Source: Desulfosporosinus sp. (GTDB lineage: Bacteria; Bacillota; Desulfitobacteriia; Desulfitobacteriales; Desulfitobacteriaceae). From it: 64,000 nucleotides of DNA. Where the stretch lies: the NCBI GenBank assembly GCA_031292095.1, contig JARLHU010000234.1, forward strand, positions 21,496 to 85,495, written 5' to 3'. The stretch's first letter is position 1. Every line of letters starts with the position of its first letter. Below, one piece after another: positions 50,633 to 59,578 of the stretch. A program made the translations under genes and the position numbers. The notes below the pieces were generated by a model. That model searched no databases. It saw only the letters and a list, made by a program, of their open reading frames with translations, and was not told the DNA's origin.

Positions 50633-50664
50633 GTTCTAATGTTTTATTAGAACTTTGCCGATAT
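50633..50664 (+). promoter_or_regulatory. SigD promoter before fliK, overlapping an inverted repeat
   Basis: TAAT (50637-50640), 16 nt, perfect -10 GCCGATAT (50657-50664). The hairpin gttctaat/attagaac (50633-50640, 50646-50653) covers the -35 and part of the spacer; it may end part of the upstream transcript or serve as an operator. The promoter splits fliA from fliK and the hook genes. Confidence 0.65.
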
Positions 50665-50698
50665 ACTCCACAGAGGTTTTAATAGGAGGTGACGGCAG

Positions 50699-52159
50699 TT
50701 GGCAGGTATTTATGTCCTTTCGGATACTCATAAGGCTAATAGCAAACTAAAGAAAACGCCAACCCTAAAGGAAATAGACGTGACTGACAGTCCTGAAAAC
50801 GCTACAGCATCCTTTGCAGCGATGCTTAGTGGCTCAATCAATCAAAACCCAGATTCGAAAGGGCAGTATTCTGCTAAAGTGGGCCTAGGGCAAGACATAG
50901 AAAAAAAGCAAAGTACCGATGATTCCGTACAAAGCGCTCAGGACTCCAATGGACTGGGAAGTTTGCTAGCGTACGGTAGTTTTGTGCTTCCATTGCTTAC
51001 ACAACCGATGTACCAGGGAGACCTTCCGGCAGGCAAGGAGGCCAATTCCGGAAATGATGATGAGGTTACTGTGCAGTCAGGGATGACGGCGCAAAAAACT
51101 CAGGGGGATAACCCCGGAATTACGGAGTTGGATAAATATAGACAGGTCATAGGAAATCTATTAGGAGCTCTTTCTGGGGAGATTACAAACACCTCTGGAA
51201 AGGGAACTCTATCCAGCGGTCAAAAAGGAATGCAAAGCTTGCTCGATGTTTTAAGCACTGATTTGGATAATGCTAACCCTGAGCTAAATGCGAAGGCTTC
51301 CACACTGTTGGCAGCCCTTTATCCTATATTAAGCCAAGGTGCTAAAGGCACAACAACGTCTCCGGGAGTAAAGGATATGCTACAAGCGGAAGGGGATATG
51401 ATCGCTCCTATGCCCAAAGGGCATTTAGAATCACTTATGAATCAGGCAAAGGGTATTGAAAACGACCTTATACCAGCCGCAACGGCTGCCAAAGATACAG
51501 TTATTCTTAAAAATATTCAGCAGAAAGCTACTGAAGTTGGTCTCCAGGAAAGTAATACCCCAAAGAATGTTCAGGGAATTTTTAGTGAAGAGATCCATAA
51601 GGAAGAGCCGACCCGCTCTTCAGAATCCCCTGCAGTGAAAGTCGAGCAGAACCAGAGCTCAAGCGCATTAAGCGCAAGTATCGGAATTGGAATTTCCAGT
51701 AATATTGTAGCGTCAAACGTTGCCGAGGGAAAAACGACCGCTGTTCCAGTCTGGGAACAGATCTCGACCGTATTACGTGAACATGTCATAAACCGATCGC
51801 AGGATTTAAAACAACTGGACATTCAGCTTCATCCGGCTGATCTCGGGAAAATCCAAATTGACTTGCGTTGGGAGAATGGTCAGGTTCATCTCCAGGTTCA
51901 AGCATCTCAAGCGGCGACCGGTCAGCTTCTGCAAAATCACCTCTCAGATTTGCGTCAAGCTCTTTCTAACCAAGGGGTAAACTGTGGCATGTTACAAATG
52001 GGTCAAGGAGGAGCGCAACAACAAGGTACTCACGGTGATGAGTCGCGCAGGACGTTTATGCAAAACATTCAATCAGACGAGGATGAGGATCTAAGCTCAG
52101 GTAGCACTTCGAGCTCCCTGGGACCAGTTGGAATGAATCGGATTAATGTGACAGCTTAG
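50699..52159 (+). CDS. fliK: Flagellar hook-length control protein FliK
   Basis: Measures hook length and triggers the FlhB switch. The first ~350 residues are low-complexity and poorly conserved; the C-terminal Flg_hook domain is clear: 'LKQLDIQLHPADLGKIQIDL', 'GQVHLQVQASQAATGQLLQ' and 'LRQALSNQGVNCGMLQMG'. 486 aa, TTG start behind 'aggaggtg'. First gene after the internal SigD promoter. Confidence 0.9.
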   Translation: MAGIYVLSDTHKANSKLKKTPTLKEIDVTDSPENATASFAAMLSGSINQNPDSKGQYSAKVGLGQDIEKKQSTDDSVQSAQDSNGLGSLLAYGSFVLPLLTQPMYQGDLPAGKEANSGNDDEVTVQSGMTAQKTQGDNPGITELDKYRQVIGNLLGALSGEITNTSGKGTLSSGQKGMQSLLDVLSTDLDNANPELNAKASTLLAALYPILSQGAKGTTTSPGVKDMLQAEGDMIAPMPKGHLESLMNQAKGIENDLIPAATAAKDTVILKNIQQKATEVGLQESNTPKNVQGIFSEEIHKEEPTRSSESPAVKVEQNQSSSALSASIGIGISSNIVASNVAEGKTTAVPVWEQISTVLREHVINRSQDLKQLDIQLHPADLGKIQIDLRWENGQVHLQVQASQAATGQLLQNHLSDLRQALSNQGVNCGMLQMGQGGAQQQGTHGDESRRTFMQNIQSDEDEDLSSGSTSSSLGPVGMNRINVTA

Positions 52160-52171
52160 GAGGGACGATAA

Positions 52172-52666
52172 TTGAGCAGTACAATTAATGGAACTAGCGC
52201 AGCAACGGGTTCATCCAATACGTCGGGAACGTCGACTCCAAAGACCACTCAAACGCTTGGTGAAAGTGACTTTCTCAAACTGTTAACGACACAGTTGCAA
52301 AATCAAGATCCGATGCAACCTATGGATAACACCCAATCCATAGCGGAAATGGCCCAGTTCAGCTCCTTAGAGGAAATGAGTAATATCTCAGCGGCCATGA
52401 GCACATTGAATACAAACATGACTAATTTTCTGCAACAGTCTGCACTAACCCAGGGAGCAACGATGATCGGAAAATCAGTCAGCGGGTTGGCTACGGATGG
52501 AGTGACCACCATAAAAGGAATTGTTAATGCGGTGACTGTGTCAAGTGGCAAGCCACAACTGCAGATATTAAAGGATGATGGAACGACGGTCTCGATGGCG
52601 CTGAGCCAGGTGACCTTGGTGCAGGATCAAACATCTGCCACGGCATCGACGACAACGACCTCCTGA
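52172..52666 (+). CDS. flgD: Flagellar hook assembly scaffold FlgD
   Basis: Cap that guides hook subunits. The conserved N-terminal domain 'LGESDFLKLLTTQLQNQDPM' with 'MAQFSSLEEMSNI' is textbook; the C-terminal part is shortened (164 aa total, without the full FlgD Ig-like domains), as in other Firmicutes. TTG start behind 'taggaggg', 12 nt after fliK. Confidence 0.93.
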   Translation: MSSTINGTSAATGSSNTSGTSTPKTTQTLGESDFLKLLTTQLQNQDPMQPMDNTQSIAEMAQFSSLEEMSNISAAMSTLNTNMTNFLQQSALTQGATMIGKSVSGLATDGVTTIKGIVNAVTVSSGKPQLQILKDDGTTVSMALSQVTLVQDQTSATASTTTTS

Positions 52667-52769
52667 GTTGATGGGGTCGGAAATTCCAATAGGAATGAGA
52701 TAAGGGTCAATTCAAGCTAAAACTAGTTTCTGAAATCGTCTATTTTTCATAAAGAGGAGGAAAATCCTG

Positions 52770-54242
52770 ATGATGCGTTCATTATACTCAGCTGTGTCTG
52801 GGCTGAATGGGTTTCAAAATAAAATGGATGTTCTGGGCAACAACATTGCCAACGTGGATACCACAGGTTTTAAATCAAGCAGTTTGGCGTTTGCCACCGC
52901 ACTTAGTCAAGTTACGAAAGGGGCATCAGCACCGTCAACAGCGACGAATCTGGGGGGGACTAACGCTATCCAAATCGGTTTAGGGCAAACATTTACTACT
53001 GCCCAGAATATGACTGAGGGAAGTGCCGAGTCAACGGGTGTAAACACTGATTTAGCGCTCCAGGGTCCAGGTTATTTTGTCTTGAATAATGGTTCTCAAA
53101 AAGTATACACGCGCGCTGGTGGTTTTGGTAAGGATGCTAATGGTACACTCGAAGATCCAGCAACCGGAGCTAAGGTACAAGGATATAGTTGGAGTGCGGA
53201 TGAGTCAACCACACCTGTGTGGAGCGGAGCAGGGTATGGAGATATAAATGTTAAGCCGGGCGCAGTAATGCCGGGGGAAATTAGTTTCCCTGTAGCAGAA
53301 GAGGTGACTCCAGCACTTACTGTATCTGGCCTTACAGCCGTAAGTACGACAGCCCCAACTTATGACACCGGCGGTCCGGGGGCGGGAGCCGAAAATTTTA
53401 CGATTGATGGGATGACTCGTGTCCCGGCGGGTACTACTCCTGCATCAGGTCAATATTCGTATGACCCATCTACTGGACATATAACATTTGCTGCAGGTTT
53501 TGACCCTGCGTCTACTACGTCTACTGCTAAAATGCATTATGTTGCTCCTGCAGATGCATCGGTAACTACAAGTACACCAAGCTCAACCAGTAACCCTACT
53601 TCAATTGATATTTCTACTACGAATCCTTCTGTTGTGACGGTAGATTATCCTCCAGCTCCCGGAGCAACGGTGTATAATGGTGCTACTGTGCCCCTAACAA
53701 AATATACATTGACGACTGCTGCGACACCAGGCGATTTGCAATATACCGTAACTCCAACTCTGAACGGGCGATATCAAATTACTTTTGGTACTGATGGGAC
53801 GGGGACTGCAACGACTACTGCAGCGCCTACTACAGCAAAAACGCCCATCAGTTATGATTTTACCAATGCCGCCCATACCCTATCCAGCTTCACTATTGAC
53901 CAAACTGGAGTGATTACAGGGGTATACAGTAATGGAGTCGATACGGTAGATCATAAAATTGCCCAAATAGCGGTAGCGACATTCCCTAATGATGCAGGAC
54001 TGGTGAACATAGGGAGCAATTTCTTATCTACGTCCAATAACTCAGGGGTGGCAACTGTCGGTGCGGCAGGGCAGAATAGCCTGCCGTTGATGGCCTCTGG
54101 CGAGCTTGAAATGTCTAATGTTAATCTAGCCCAAGAATTTACGGAAATGATCGTCGCTCAGCGTGGCTTTGAAGCTAATTCTAGGGTTATTACCGTCGGA
54201 GATTCTATTTTGAACACAGTGGTTAACATGAAAACTCAATAA
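52770..54242 (+). CDS. flgE: Flagellar hook protein FlgE
   Basis: Subunit of the hook. N-terminal 'MRSLYSAVSGLNGFQNKMDV' with 'LGNNIANVDTTGFKSS' and C-terminal 'SNVNLAQEFTEMIVAQRGFE' with 'ANSRVITVGDSILNTVVNMK' are the paired hook motifs. Between residues ~150 and ~380 is a Thr/Pro/Ala-rich variable domain. 490 aa. Two adjacent ATGs could serve as start. Confidence 0.95.
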   Translation: MMRSLYSAVSGLNGFQNKMDVLGNNIANVDTTGFKSSSLAFATALSQVTKGASAPSTATNLGGTNAIQIGLGQTFTTAQNMTEGSAESTGVNTDLALQGPGYFVLNNGSQKVYTRAGGFGKDANGTLEDPATGAKVQGYSWSADESTTPVWSGAGYGDINVKPGAVMPGEISFPVAEEVTPALTVSGLTAVSTTAPTYDTGGPGAGAENFTIDGMTRVPAGTTPASGQYSYDPSTGHITFAAGFDPASTTSTAKMHYVAPADASVTTSTPSSTSNPTSIDISTTNPSVVTVDYPPAPGATVYNGATVPLTKYTLTTAATPGDLQYTVTPTLNGRYQITFGTDGTGTATTTAAPTTAKTPISYDFTNAAHTLSSFTIDQTGVITGVYSNGVDTVDHKIAQIAVATFPNDAGLVNIGSNFLSTSNNSGVATVGAAGQNSLPLMASGELEMSNVNLAQEFTEMIVAQRGFEANSRVITVGDSILNTVVNMKTQ

Positions 54243-54268
54243 GGCCAAAATAACGGAGGGATAGCTGC

Positions 54269-55051
54269 ATGCGTCTACTAGGAACTGCCGCGTCGGGGAT
54301 TCGCGCGCAACAGGATGCGTTAGATATATTAGGCAATAACATGGCTAATCTAAATACGCCCGGCTTTAAAGCGAATCAAATGGATTTTGCCGAAGCTCTG
54401 TCAACCGTAGAGAGTGCTGGAAATGTTAATCCGGGGGGGACGAGCGGCACACTTAGTGTGGGTTCGGGTGTCTTATATAATGCCACGGGTACTGACTTCC
54501 AACAAGGGATCTTGGCGCCAACAAATCGCCCGTTGGATTTAGGCATTGATGGGACGGGTTTCTTCCAGGTCAAATTGCCGGACGGAACGACAGGGTATAC
54601 CCGGGCAGGAGCTTTGCAAGTAGATGGGGCAGGACAACTTACCGATTTGCAGGGAAATATCGTCCAACCGAATATCTCTATTCCCTCTGAGACGACAGAT
54701 TTGGCAGTAGCGGCTAACGGTGAGATTACTGGAACAGTCAAGGGCTCTACGCAGACCCTTGGGCAGATCTCCCTGGCAGGGTTTCCAAATCCTGAAAGTT
54801 TGCTAAATCGGGGAAATAACATCTTTATACCCAGTGTGAGTTCAGGGACACCCCAGGTCGGGTCGCCTGGGACTACCAGCGGAAACCAAACTTTTGGAAC
54901 GATTCACGCTCAATCACTAGAACAATCCAATGTAAACTTAGCCACCTCAATGGTAGACCTTATTCAGGTCCAGCGAGCTTATCAGCTCAATGCTAATATG
55001 GTCTCAGATGGTGACCAAATGTGGGGTCTCGCTAATTCCATAAGGAGGTAG
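54269..55051 (+). CDS. flgG: Flagellar rod protein, FlgG-like
   Basis: Distal-rod type protein. N-terminal 'MRLLGTAASGIRAQQDALDI' with 'LGNNMANLNTPGFKANQMDF', a middle domain 'LDLGIDGTGFFQVKLPDGTT' and the C-terminal 'QSLEQSNVNLATSMVDLIQV' are typical of FlgF/FlgG. 260 aa. Whether this or the 55.5 kb gene is the true distal rod FlgG is uncertain; B. subtilis has the equivalent pair FlhO/FlhP. Follows flgE in the same strand. Confidence 0.85.
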   Translation: MRLLGTAASGIRAQQDALDILGNNMANLNTPGFKANQMDFAEALSTVESAGNVNPGGTSGTLSVGSGVLYNATGTDFQQGILAPTNRPLDLGIDGTGFFQVKLPDGTTGYTRAGALQVDGAGQLTDLQGNIVQPNISIPSETTDLAVAANGEITGTVKGSTQTLGQISLAGFPNPESLLNRGNNIFIPSVSSGTPQVGSPGTTSGNQTFGTIHAQSLEQSNVNLATSMVDLIQVQRAYQLNANMVSDGDQMWGLANSIRR

Positions 55052-55056
55052 TAGAA

Positions 55057-55455
55057 ATGGCCGGTTGGTTAGATGGACAAGTTTTAAATGTATTGCAGAA
55101 AGGGCTTGAGAGCTCAAGTTTGAGGCAACAGGTGTTGTCTAATAACGTTGCTAATATCGACACTCCCAACTTTAAGCGCTCTGATGTGGATTTTCAAGCG
55201 GTGCTGGGAGCTGCCTTAGGGGATAAGAGTGGAGGATTAGCTCTGAAGTTGACGTCTCCGCAGCACATTTCCGGTGTTGCAGATGGAAATAGTTCAGGAA
55301 TTGTTACGGATCAGACGACCTCAATGCGCAACGATGGTAATAACGTCGATGTTGACCAAGAAATGTCCAATGTGGCGGAAAACGGCCTTTATTACAATTC
55401 ACTTACCCAGGCCATTTCTTTACAATTAAGTTTACTTAAGATGGCTATTAAGTAA
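55057..55455 (+). CDS. flgB: Flagellar basal-body rod protein FlgB
   Basis: Proximal rod subunit, 132 aa. The pattern 'LQKGLESSSLRQQVLSNNVA' with 'NIDTPNFKRSDVDF' near the N-terminus and 'VDVDQEMSNVAENGLYYNSL' near the C-terminus is specific for FlgB. It sits between two FlgF/G-type genes, 25 kb from flgC and fliE, its usual partners. Starts 5 nt after the previous gene. Confidence 0.94.
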   Translation: MAGWLDGQVLNVLQKGLESSSLRQQVLSNNVANIDTPNFKRSDVDFQAVLGAALGDKSGGLALKLTSPQHISGVADGNSSGIVTDQTTSMRNDGNNVDVDQEMSNVAENGLYYNSLTQAISLQLSLLKMAIK

Positions 55456-55514
55456 CGACAATTCCTGAATTTTTAATTAAAGCTCGAGAATAATTAATAA
55501 AGGTGGGGTACAAG

Positions 55515-56270
55515 GTGATTCGAGGATTATATTCTTCAGCCTTAGGTATGTTGGCGTCTCAAACTCAAAGTGGGATTATCGCTGATAATATTGCCAATGT
55601 ACGAACCCCTGGTTATAAAGAACAAATAGGAATTAATACTGCTTTCCCAAACGTTCTGATTGAACGTATGGGGGGAAACCAGTCTTCTGGTCCCATACCA
55701 ATTGGGGGGATAGGGACAGGTGTAGGTGTCGATAGTGTCGCTCTGTCTAATGTGCAAGGGGCTTTACAGACGACCGGTGTCCAGACGGATCTGGCGTTAA
55801 CCTCACCAGGCTACTTCGTGGTACAGACGCCGGGGGGAGAACGGTATACGCGCAATGGGCATTTTCAGCTCAATAGTAATGGGGCGCTTCAAACTCCAGA
55901 TGGGTATGCTTTGCTGGGGCAGAAGGGTTCGATCGGTCCACTGAGTCCCGATTTTAGTGTCAGCGCGGATGGTACGGTCTTGGATAAAGGACAGAGTGTC
56001 GACCGCCTACGGGTGGTGCAAATCCCAGCCAATGATTTGCAACGTGAAGGGCAGTCCTTGTATTCGTCGACCCAGCCGGTTCAAGCTTCCGGGGTCGGCG
56101 GGGGGGGACCGCAAATTGTGCAAGGTTCGGTTGAAGCTTCGAACGTTGATATTTCGGGACAAATGGTGCAAATGATGACGGTTATGAAGGCTTATGCGGC
56201 CAATCAGAAAGTAATCCAGACTGAAGACGGGATGTTAGATAAGGCGGTCAATGAGGTCGGGAAGATTTAG
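55515..56270 (+). CDS. flgF: Flagellar rod protein, FlgF/FlgG family
   Basis: Rod protein of 251 aa from the GTG at 55515 (behind 'aaggtgggg'), giving the standard beginning 'IRGLYSSALGMLASQTQSGI' followed by 'ADNIANVRTPGYKEQ'. The C-terminal 'GSVEASNVDISGQMVQMMTV' and 'RAYAANQK'-like 'KAYAANQKVIQTED' close the coiled coil. The track GTG at 55503 adds four residues and coincides with the ribosome site. Confidence 0.88.
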   Translation: MIRGLYSSALGMLASQTQSGIIADNIANVRTPGYKEQIGINTAFPNVLIERMGGNQSSGPIPIGGIGTGVGVDSVALSNVQGALQTTGVQTDLALTSPGYFVVQTPGGERYTRNGHFQLNSNGALQTPDGYALLGQKGSIGPLSPDFSVSADGTVLDKGQSVDRLRVVQIPANDLQREGQSLYSSTQPVQASGVGGGGPQIVQGSVEASNVDISGQMVQMMTVMKAYAANQKVIQTEDGMLDKAVNEVGKI

Positions 56271-56287
56271 TAGAGGAAGTGCTCAGT

Positions 56288-56728
56288 ATGGCAGGTCAAG
56301 TTGTCATTTTTACCTTAGGACATGAAGAGTATGCGATGCCCATTGAAGTAGTTCGAGAAATTACCCGTTTAAGTGGGGTTCGTACTATTCCGCAAGCTCC
56401 TGCCTACGTGCGTGGACTGATTAATCTACGTGGCAAGGCGATCCCTCTGATTGATTTACATGTGAGATTTGGGGTTGAAGACTCAACGACGACGGAGAAT
56501 TCGTTTGCTTTAATCACTGAAGTTCATGGCGATCAGGTGGGGTTTGCGGTAGATGAAGTTCGGGAGGTTCGTATCTTAGAAAATATTGTTCCTCCCCCGG
56601 CCTTGGTGACTGCTTCTTTTATCGGTGGAATTGTAAATCTCCCGGATCGGATTATTATCCAACTCATTCCAGAAAATATTCTGGAAAATAGCGAGGTTCA
56701 GGGACTGAGCCAATTAACAACAAGTTAG
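56288..56728 (+). CDS. Second CheW-family coupling protein
   Basis: A 146-aa single CheW domain: 'VVIFTLGHEEYAMPIEVVRE', 'PAYVRGLINLRGKAIPLIDL' and 'GFAVDEVREVRIL'. Clearly different from the CheW at 28 kb. It may couple another receptor class or act as a CheV-like adaptor without a receiver. The ATG at 56288 is preferred over the GTG at 56279 that lies inside 'gaggaagtg'. Follows flgF by 17 nt. Confidence 0.9.
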   Translation: MAGQVVIFTLGHEEYAMPIEVVREITRLSGVRTIPQAPAYVRGLINLRGKAIPLIDLHVRFGVEDSTTTENSFALITEVHGDQVGFAVDEVREVRILENIVPPPALVTASFIGGIVNLPDRIIIQLIPENILENSEVQGLSQLTTS

Positions 56729-56786
56729 AGTTATTAATAGTGTCGATTGTGAAGGATTGAGGGACAGTGAAAGGAGGATTGCCAGA

Positions 56787-57455
56787 ATGAATGTCGCCCA
56801 AATGCAAATGCTTCTCTTAACTCAATTGCAACAGATGAATACATCTTGGCAGAGTGCTCAAACGGATCAAACGGGGCTGTCTGGAGGTACAGGAGAAAGT
56901 GGCAATTCGAATGCGCTTCTTTTTGCCGCTTTATTTCAAGCGGCACTTGGAGGAGGGACGGAAGTGTCCCCTGGGTCCACTTCTCAATTGAAAGACCTTT
57001 CCGGAACAGCGCAGGTTAAGGCTAATCAGGGAGTCCCAGCCAATCGGGCGCAGTGCGAAAACGTTGGTTCTCTGGAAAGTGGTATTGATTCGGTGGCCCA
57101 AAAATACGGAATTGATCCAAACCTAATTCAACAAGTTGTCAAAGCAGAGTCAGGGTTTGATCCCCAGGCTACGTCACAGACTGGAGCCATGGGTCTGATG
57201 CAGTTGATGCCAGCAACCGCAGCTTCTTATGGGGTACAGAATGCCTACGACTCGACACAAAACCTGGATGGGGGAACGCATTTTCTGAAGGATTTGCTGG
57301 ATAAATACCAGGGAAATGTTCCGCTGACCTTGGCAGCTTATAATGCTGGACCGGGCGCAGTGGAAAAGTACAATGGGGTCCCACCTTATAAAGAAACTCA
57401 GGCTTATGTGCAGAAGATCATGGCTGGGTTAAGCAGTATTGACCAAAAGGTCTAA
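56787..57455 (+). CDS. Lytic transglycosylase (SLT domain)
   Basis: A 222-aa peptidoglycan-cleaving enzyme. The C-terminal SLT domain has the catalytic Glu in 'QQVVKAESGFDPQATSQTGA', then 'MGLMQLMPATAASYGV' and 'TLAAYNAGPGAVEKYNGVPP'. The N-terminal 100 residues are Gln- and Gly-rich and start 'MNVAQMQMLLLTQLQQMNTS'; no signal peptide is visible, so it is probably exported through the flagellar apparatus to open the wall for the rod. The ATG at 56787 follows 'aaggagg'. Confidence 0.92.
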   Translation: MNVAQMQMLLLTQLQQMNTSWQSAQTDQTGLSGGTGESGNSNALLFAALFQAALGGGTEVSPGSTSQLKDLSGTAQVKANQGVPANRAQCENVGSLESGIDSVAQKYGIDPNLIQQVVKAESGFDPQATSQTGAMGLMQLMPATAASYGVQNAYDSTQNLDGGTHFLKDLLDKYQGNVPLTLAAYNAGPGAVEKYNGVPPYKETQAYVQKIMAGLSSIDQKV

Positions 57456-57469
57456 AAGGAGGATATTCC

Positions 57470-59344
57470 TTGATAACTCAGAAAAGAAGTTCTATTTTCT
57501 TTCCACTGTTTCTCCTAGTCTTCCTTGTAATGCTTCTATCTTCTTCTGAGGTCTTGGCGTCCCCCACTATTAACCGCATTATGGGTGACGACCGGTATAA
57601 GACAGCCGTGGCTATCAGTCAGACGGGCTGGCCTGATGGAGCAACTTCGGCAATTCTCACGACAGGAGAAAACTTTCCGGATGCCTTAAGCGCGGCCCCT
57701 CTTGCTCATAAGTATAGTGCACCTATTTTACTGACAGCACCGGACGCGCTCAACGCCGACACCGCGACGGAGCTACAGCGTCTTAAGGTGAAAAAAGTTT
57801 ACTTGATTGGAGGTCTCGGGGCAATATCCGGAAATGTCGACAAGCAGTTGGCAAAGCTGAGTATTAGCATAACTCGGATCGCCGGTCAGGATCGCTATGA
57901 TACATCAGTGCAGGTTGCTAAAGCGTTAGGCACTAGTAAAGGGGCTTTTATCACAACAGGCTTGGATTATCCCGATGCCATCTCGGCTGCGCCTCTGGCA
58001 GCTGCTCAGGGAATGTCAATTTTGCTCGTTCCGCCGGATGGGTTGCCTAGTTCAACTCAAGGTTATTTGACTAGCAGCAAGATCTCCCCTATTTATATCC
58101 TCAATGGGAATAATGAACTTAGTGACAATGTCATCAATCAACTTCCTCAGGCAGAAGTCATCACCGGAAATGATAGTTATGAAAGAAACATCAACCTAAT
58201 CCAACGTTTTGCCGATAACTTGAATTTTGATTCGATCTATGTTGCTACTGGCAACGATTATCCCGATGCTTTGGCAGCGTCAGCTTTAGCGCAGAAGTAT
58301 CAAGCCCCTGTGATTTTGCTCCCAACGGATGGAATTCCCGGGCTATTGTCGACGGTATTGCGTTCTAAGCTTGTGCATACTATAAATATTATTGGAGGAT
58401 ATGCCGCAATCAGTGCGCAGCTAGAATCCGGGTTACAATCCTTGCCTGCTCAGATTGTTTCGGTGGACCCGATTACGGACAGCGTAGCGGATAAAACGAA
58501 GTATCAATTGCCGAAAACTGTTGCAGCAACTTTGACGGATGGTTCAAATGTGCAAGTGCCAGTAGCTTGGAGTCTTTCCTCGATTAATACAGGACAGACC
58601 GGAAGTAACATGAATAATACTTATAATACAAATACAACTTATAATTATACAGGCACGATAAAAGATTACGCTGGAAACGCTAATCTCACATTAACGGTCA
58701 ATCCTTCGTTAGGCACAGTGAAATTTGATAATATTACAGCGGTGGCCGCCCAGGGCTACTCCTATAGTTTTCCTACGACCGTCAGTGGTTTATTGAGTGA
58801 TAATACTCTTCAACAGTATCCGGTGAGCTGGAATGTCAGTGCCACTAACACTTCACTTTCGAAGATCGGAAGTTACACCTTTCAAGGGACTGTCGAGGGG
58901 ATGAGTCAGAAAGTAAGCCTTACTTTGAATGTGGTAGCAAATACGCTAGTAAATATTTCGGATGGAAATTTAGCTCAAGTGGTGAGATATCAGCTTACGG
59001 GGTTAACGTATGGCAATGCTCTCTATCTAAGCGATGTTTTAAAGATCACCAGATTAGTAGCCAATGGGAAATATATTTCGGATCTTAGAGGATTGGAAAA
59101 TTTTAAAAATCTTACCGATTTAGAATTAGGGTATAATTCTTTGACGACTACAGGTATTGCCCCTTTGAAAAAATTAACAAACTTAAAAGCATTAATCCTG
59201 AATAACAATTCAATTTCTAGTTTTGCCTCGTTGAGCACTTTAACTCATCTAAACTCGCTATATGTAACAGGTAATACTACAACCGATTATAGCCCGCTAA
59301 AAGGGATTTATAAGAATTTAATCTATAGAGATTTTAGCATCTAG
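57470..59344 (+). CDS. Secreted cell-wall-binding protein with Ig-like and leucine-rich repeats
   Basis: A 624-aa exported protein: signal peptide (residues 1-~30, 'FFPLFLLVFLVMLLSSSEVL'), three cell-wall-binding repeat 2 modules (about 33-130, 130-225 and 228-325; each begins with an 'RIMGDDRYKTAV'/'RIAGQDRYDTSV' type motif and includes 'NFPDALSAAPLA' or 'DYPDALAASALA'), two Ig-like Big_4-type domains (~335-495) and leucine-rich repeats at the end ('LRGLENFKNLTDLELGYNSL', 'LTNLKALILNNN'). TTG start behind 'aaaggagg', 14 nt after the transglycosylase gene. Partner unknown; a surface adhesin is one possibility. Confidence 0.88.
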   Translation: MITQKRSSIFFPLFLLVFLVMLLSSSEVLASPTINRIMGDDRYKTAVAISQTGWPDGATSAILTTGENFPDALSAAPLAHKYSAPILLTAPDALNADTATELQRLKVKKVYLIGGLGAISGNVDKQLAKLSISITRIAGQDRYDTSVQVAKALGTSKGAFITTGLDYPDAISAAPLAAAQGMSILLVPPDGLPSSTQGYLTSSKISPIYILNGNNELSDNVINQLPQAEVITGNDSYERNINLIQRFADNLNFDSIYVATGNDYPDALAASALAQKYQAPVILLPTDGIPGLLSTVLRSKLVHTINIIGGYAAISAQLESGLQSLPAQIVSVDPITDSVADKTKYQLPKTVAATLTDGSNVQVPVAWSLSSINTGQTGSNMNNTYNTNTTYNYTGTIKDYAGNANLTLTVNPSLGTVKFDNITAVAAQGYSYSFPTTVSGLLSDNTLQQYPVSWNVSATNTSLSKIGSYTFQGTVEGMSQKVSLTLNVVANTLVNISDGNLAQVVRYQLTGLTYGNALYLSDVLKITRLVANGKYISDLRGLENFKNLTDLELGYNSLTTTGIAPLKKLTNLKALILNNNSISSFASLSTLTHLNSLYVTGNTTTDYSPLKGIYKNLIYRDFSI

Positions 59345-59375
59345 ATAAGGGGGTCACTCAAGTTGACAAAAGAGG

Positions 59376-59404
59376 TTGACATTAGCAAGATTAATCTATA
59401 GAAT
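59376..59404 (+). promoter_or_regulatory. Strong sigma-A promoter
   Basis: TTGACA (59376-59381), 17 nt, TAGAAT (59399-59404); one mismatch from consensus. Precedes the rubredoxin-like gene by 46 nt. Confidence 0.75.
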
Positions 59405-59450
59405 TTGATTAATTTTAGACACATTATTTGATTTGAGGAGGGGATTTACT

Positions 59451-59561
59451 ATGGCTATTTGGAAATGTTCCCAATGTAGTGCAACTTCTGAGGGCCGTTG
59501 TCGTCCTAAACTTTGTCCGAGTTGCGGTGCTAGCAAGGAACAAATTGTGAAAGCGGAATAG
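59451..59561 (+). CDS. RCKP-type rubredoxin-like mini-protein
   Basis: A 36-aa protein absent from the ORF track. 'WKCSQCSATSEGRCRPKLCP' and 'PSCGASKEQ' give two CxxC pairs in the order of an RCKP-type rubredoxin-like domain, which binds iron or zinc. Preceded by a near-consensus sigma-A promoter and a 'gaggagggg' site. Such small proteins are common in strict anaerobes, but their role (electron transfer or oxygen defence) is unproven. The membrane protein gene follows 17 nt later. Confidence 0.8.
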   Translation: MAIWKCSQCSATSEGRCRPKLCPSCGASKEQIVKAE

Positions 59562-59578
59562 CGCACAAGGGGTAATAA

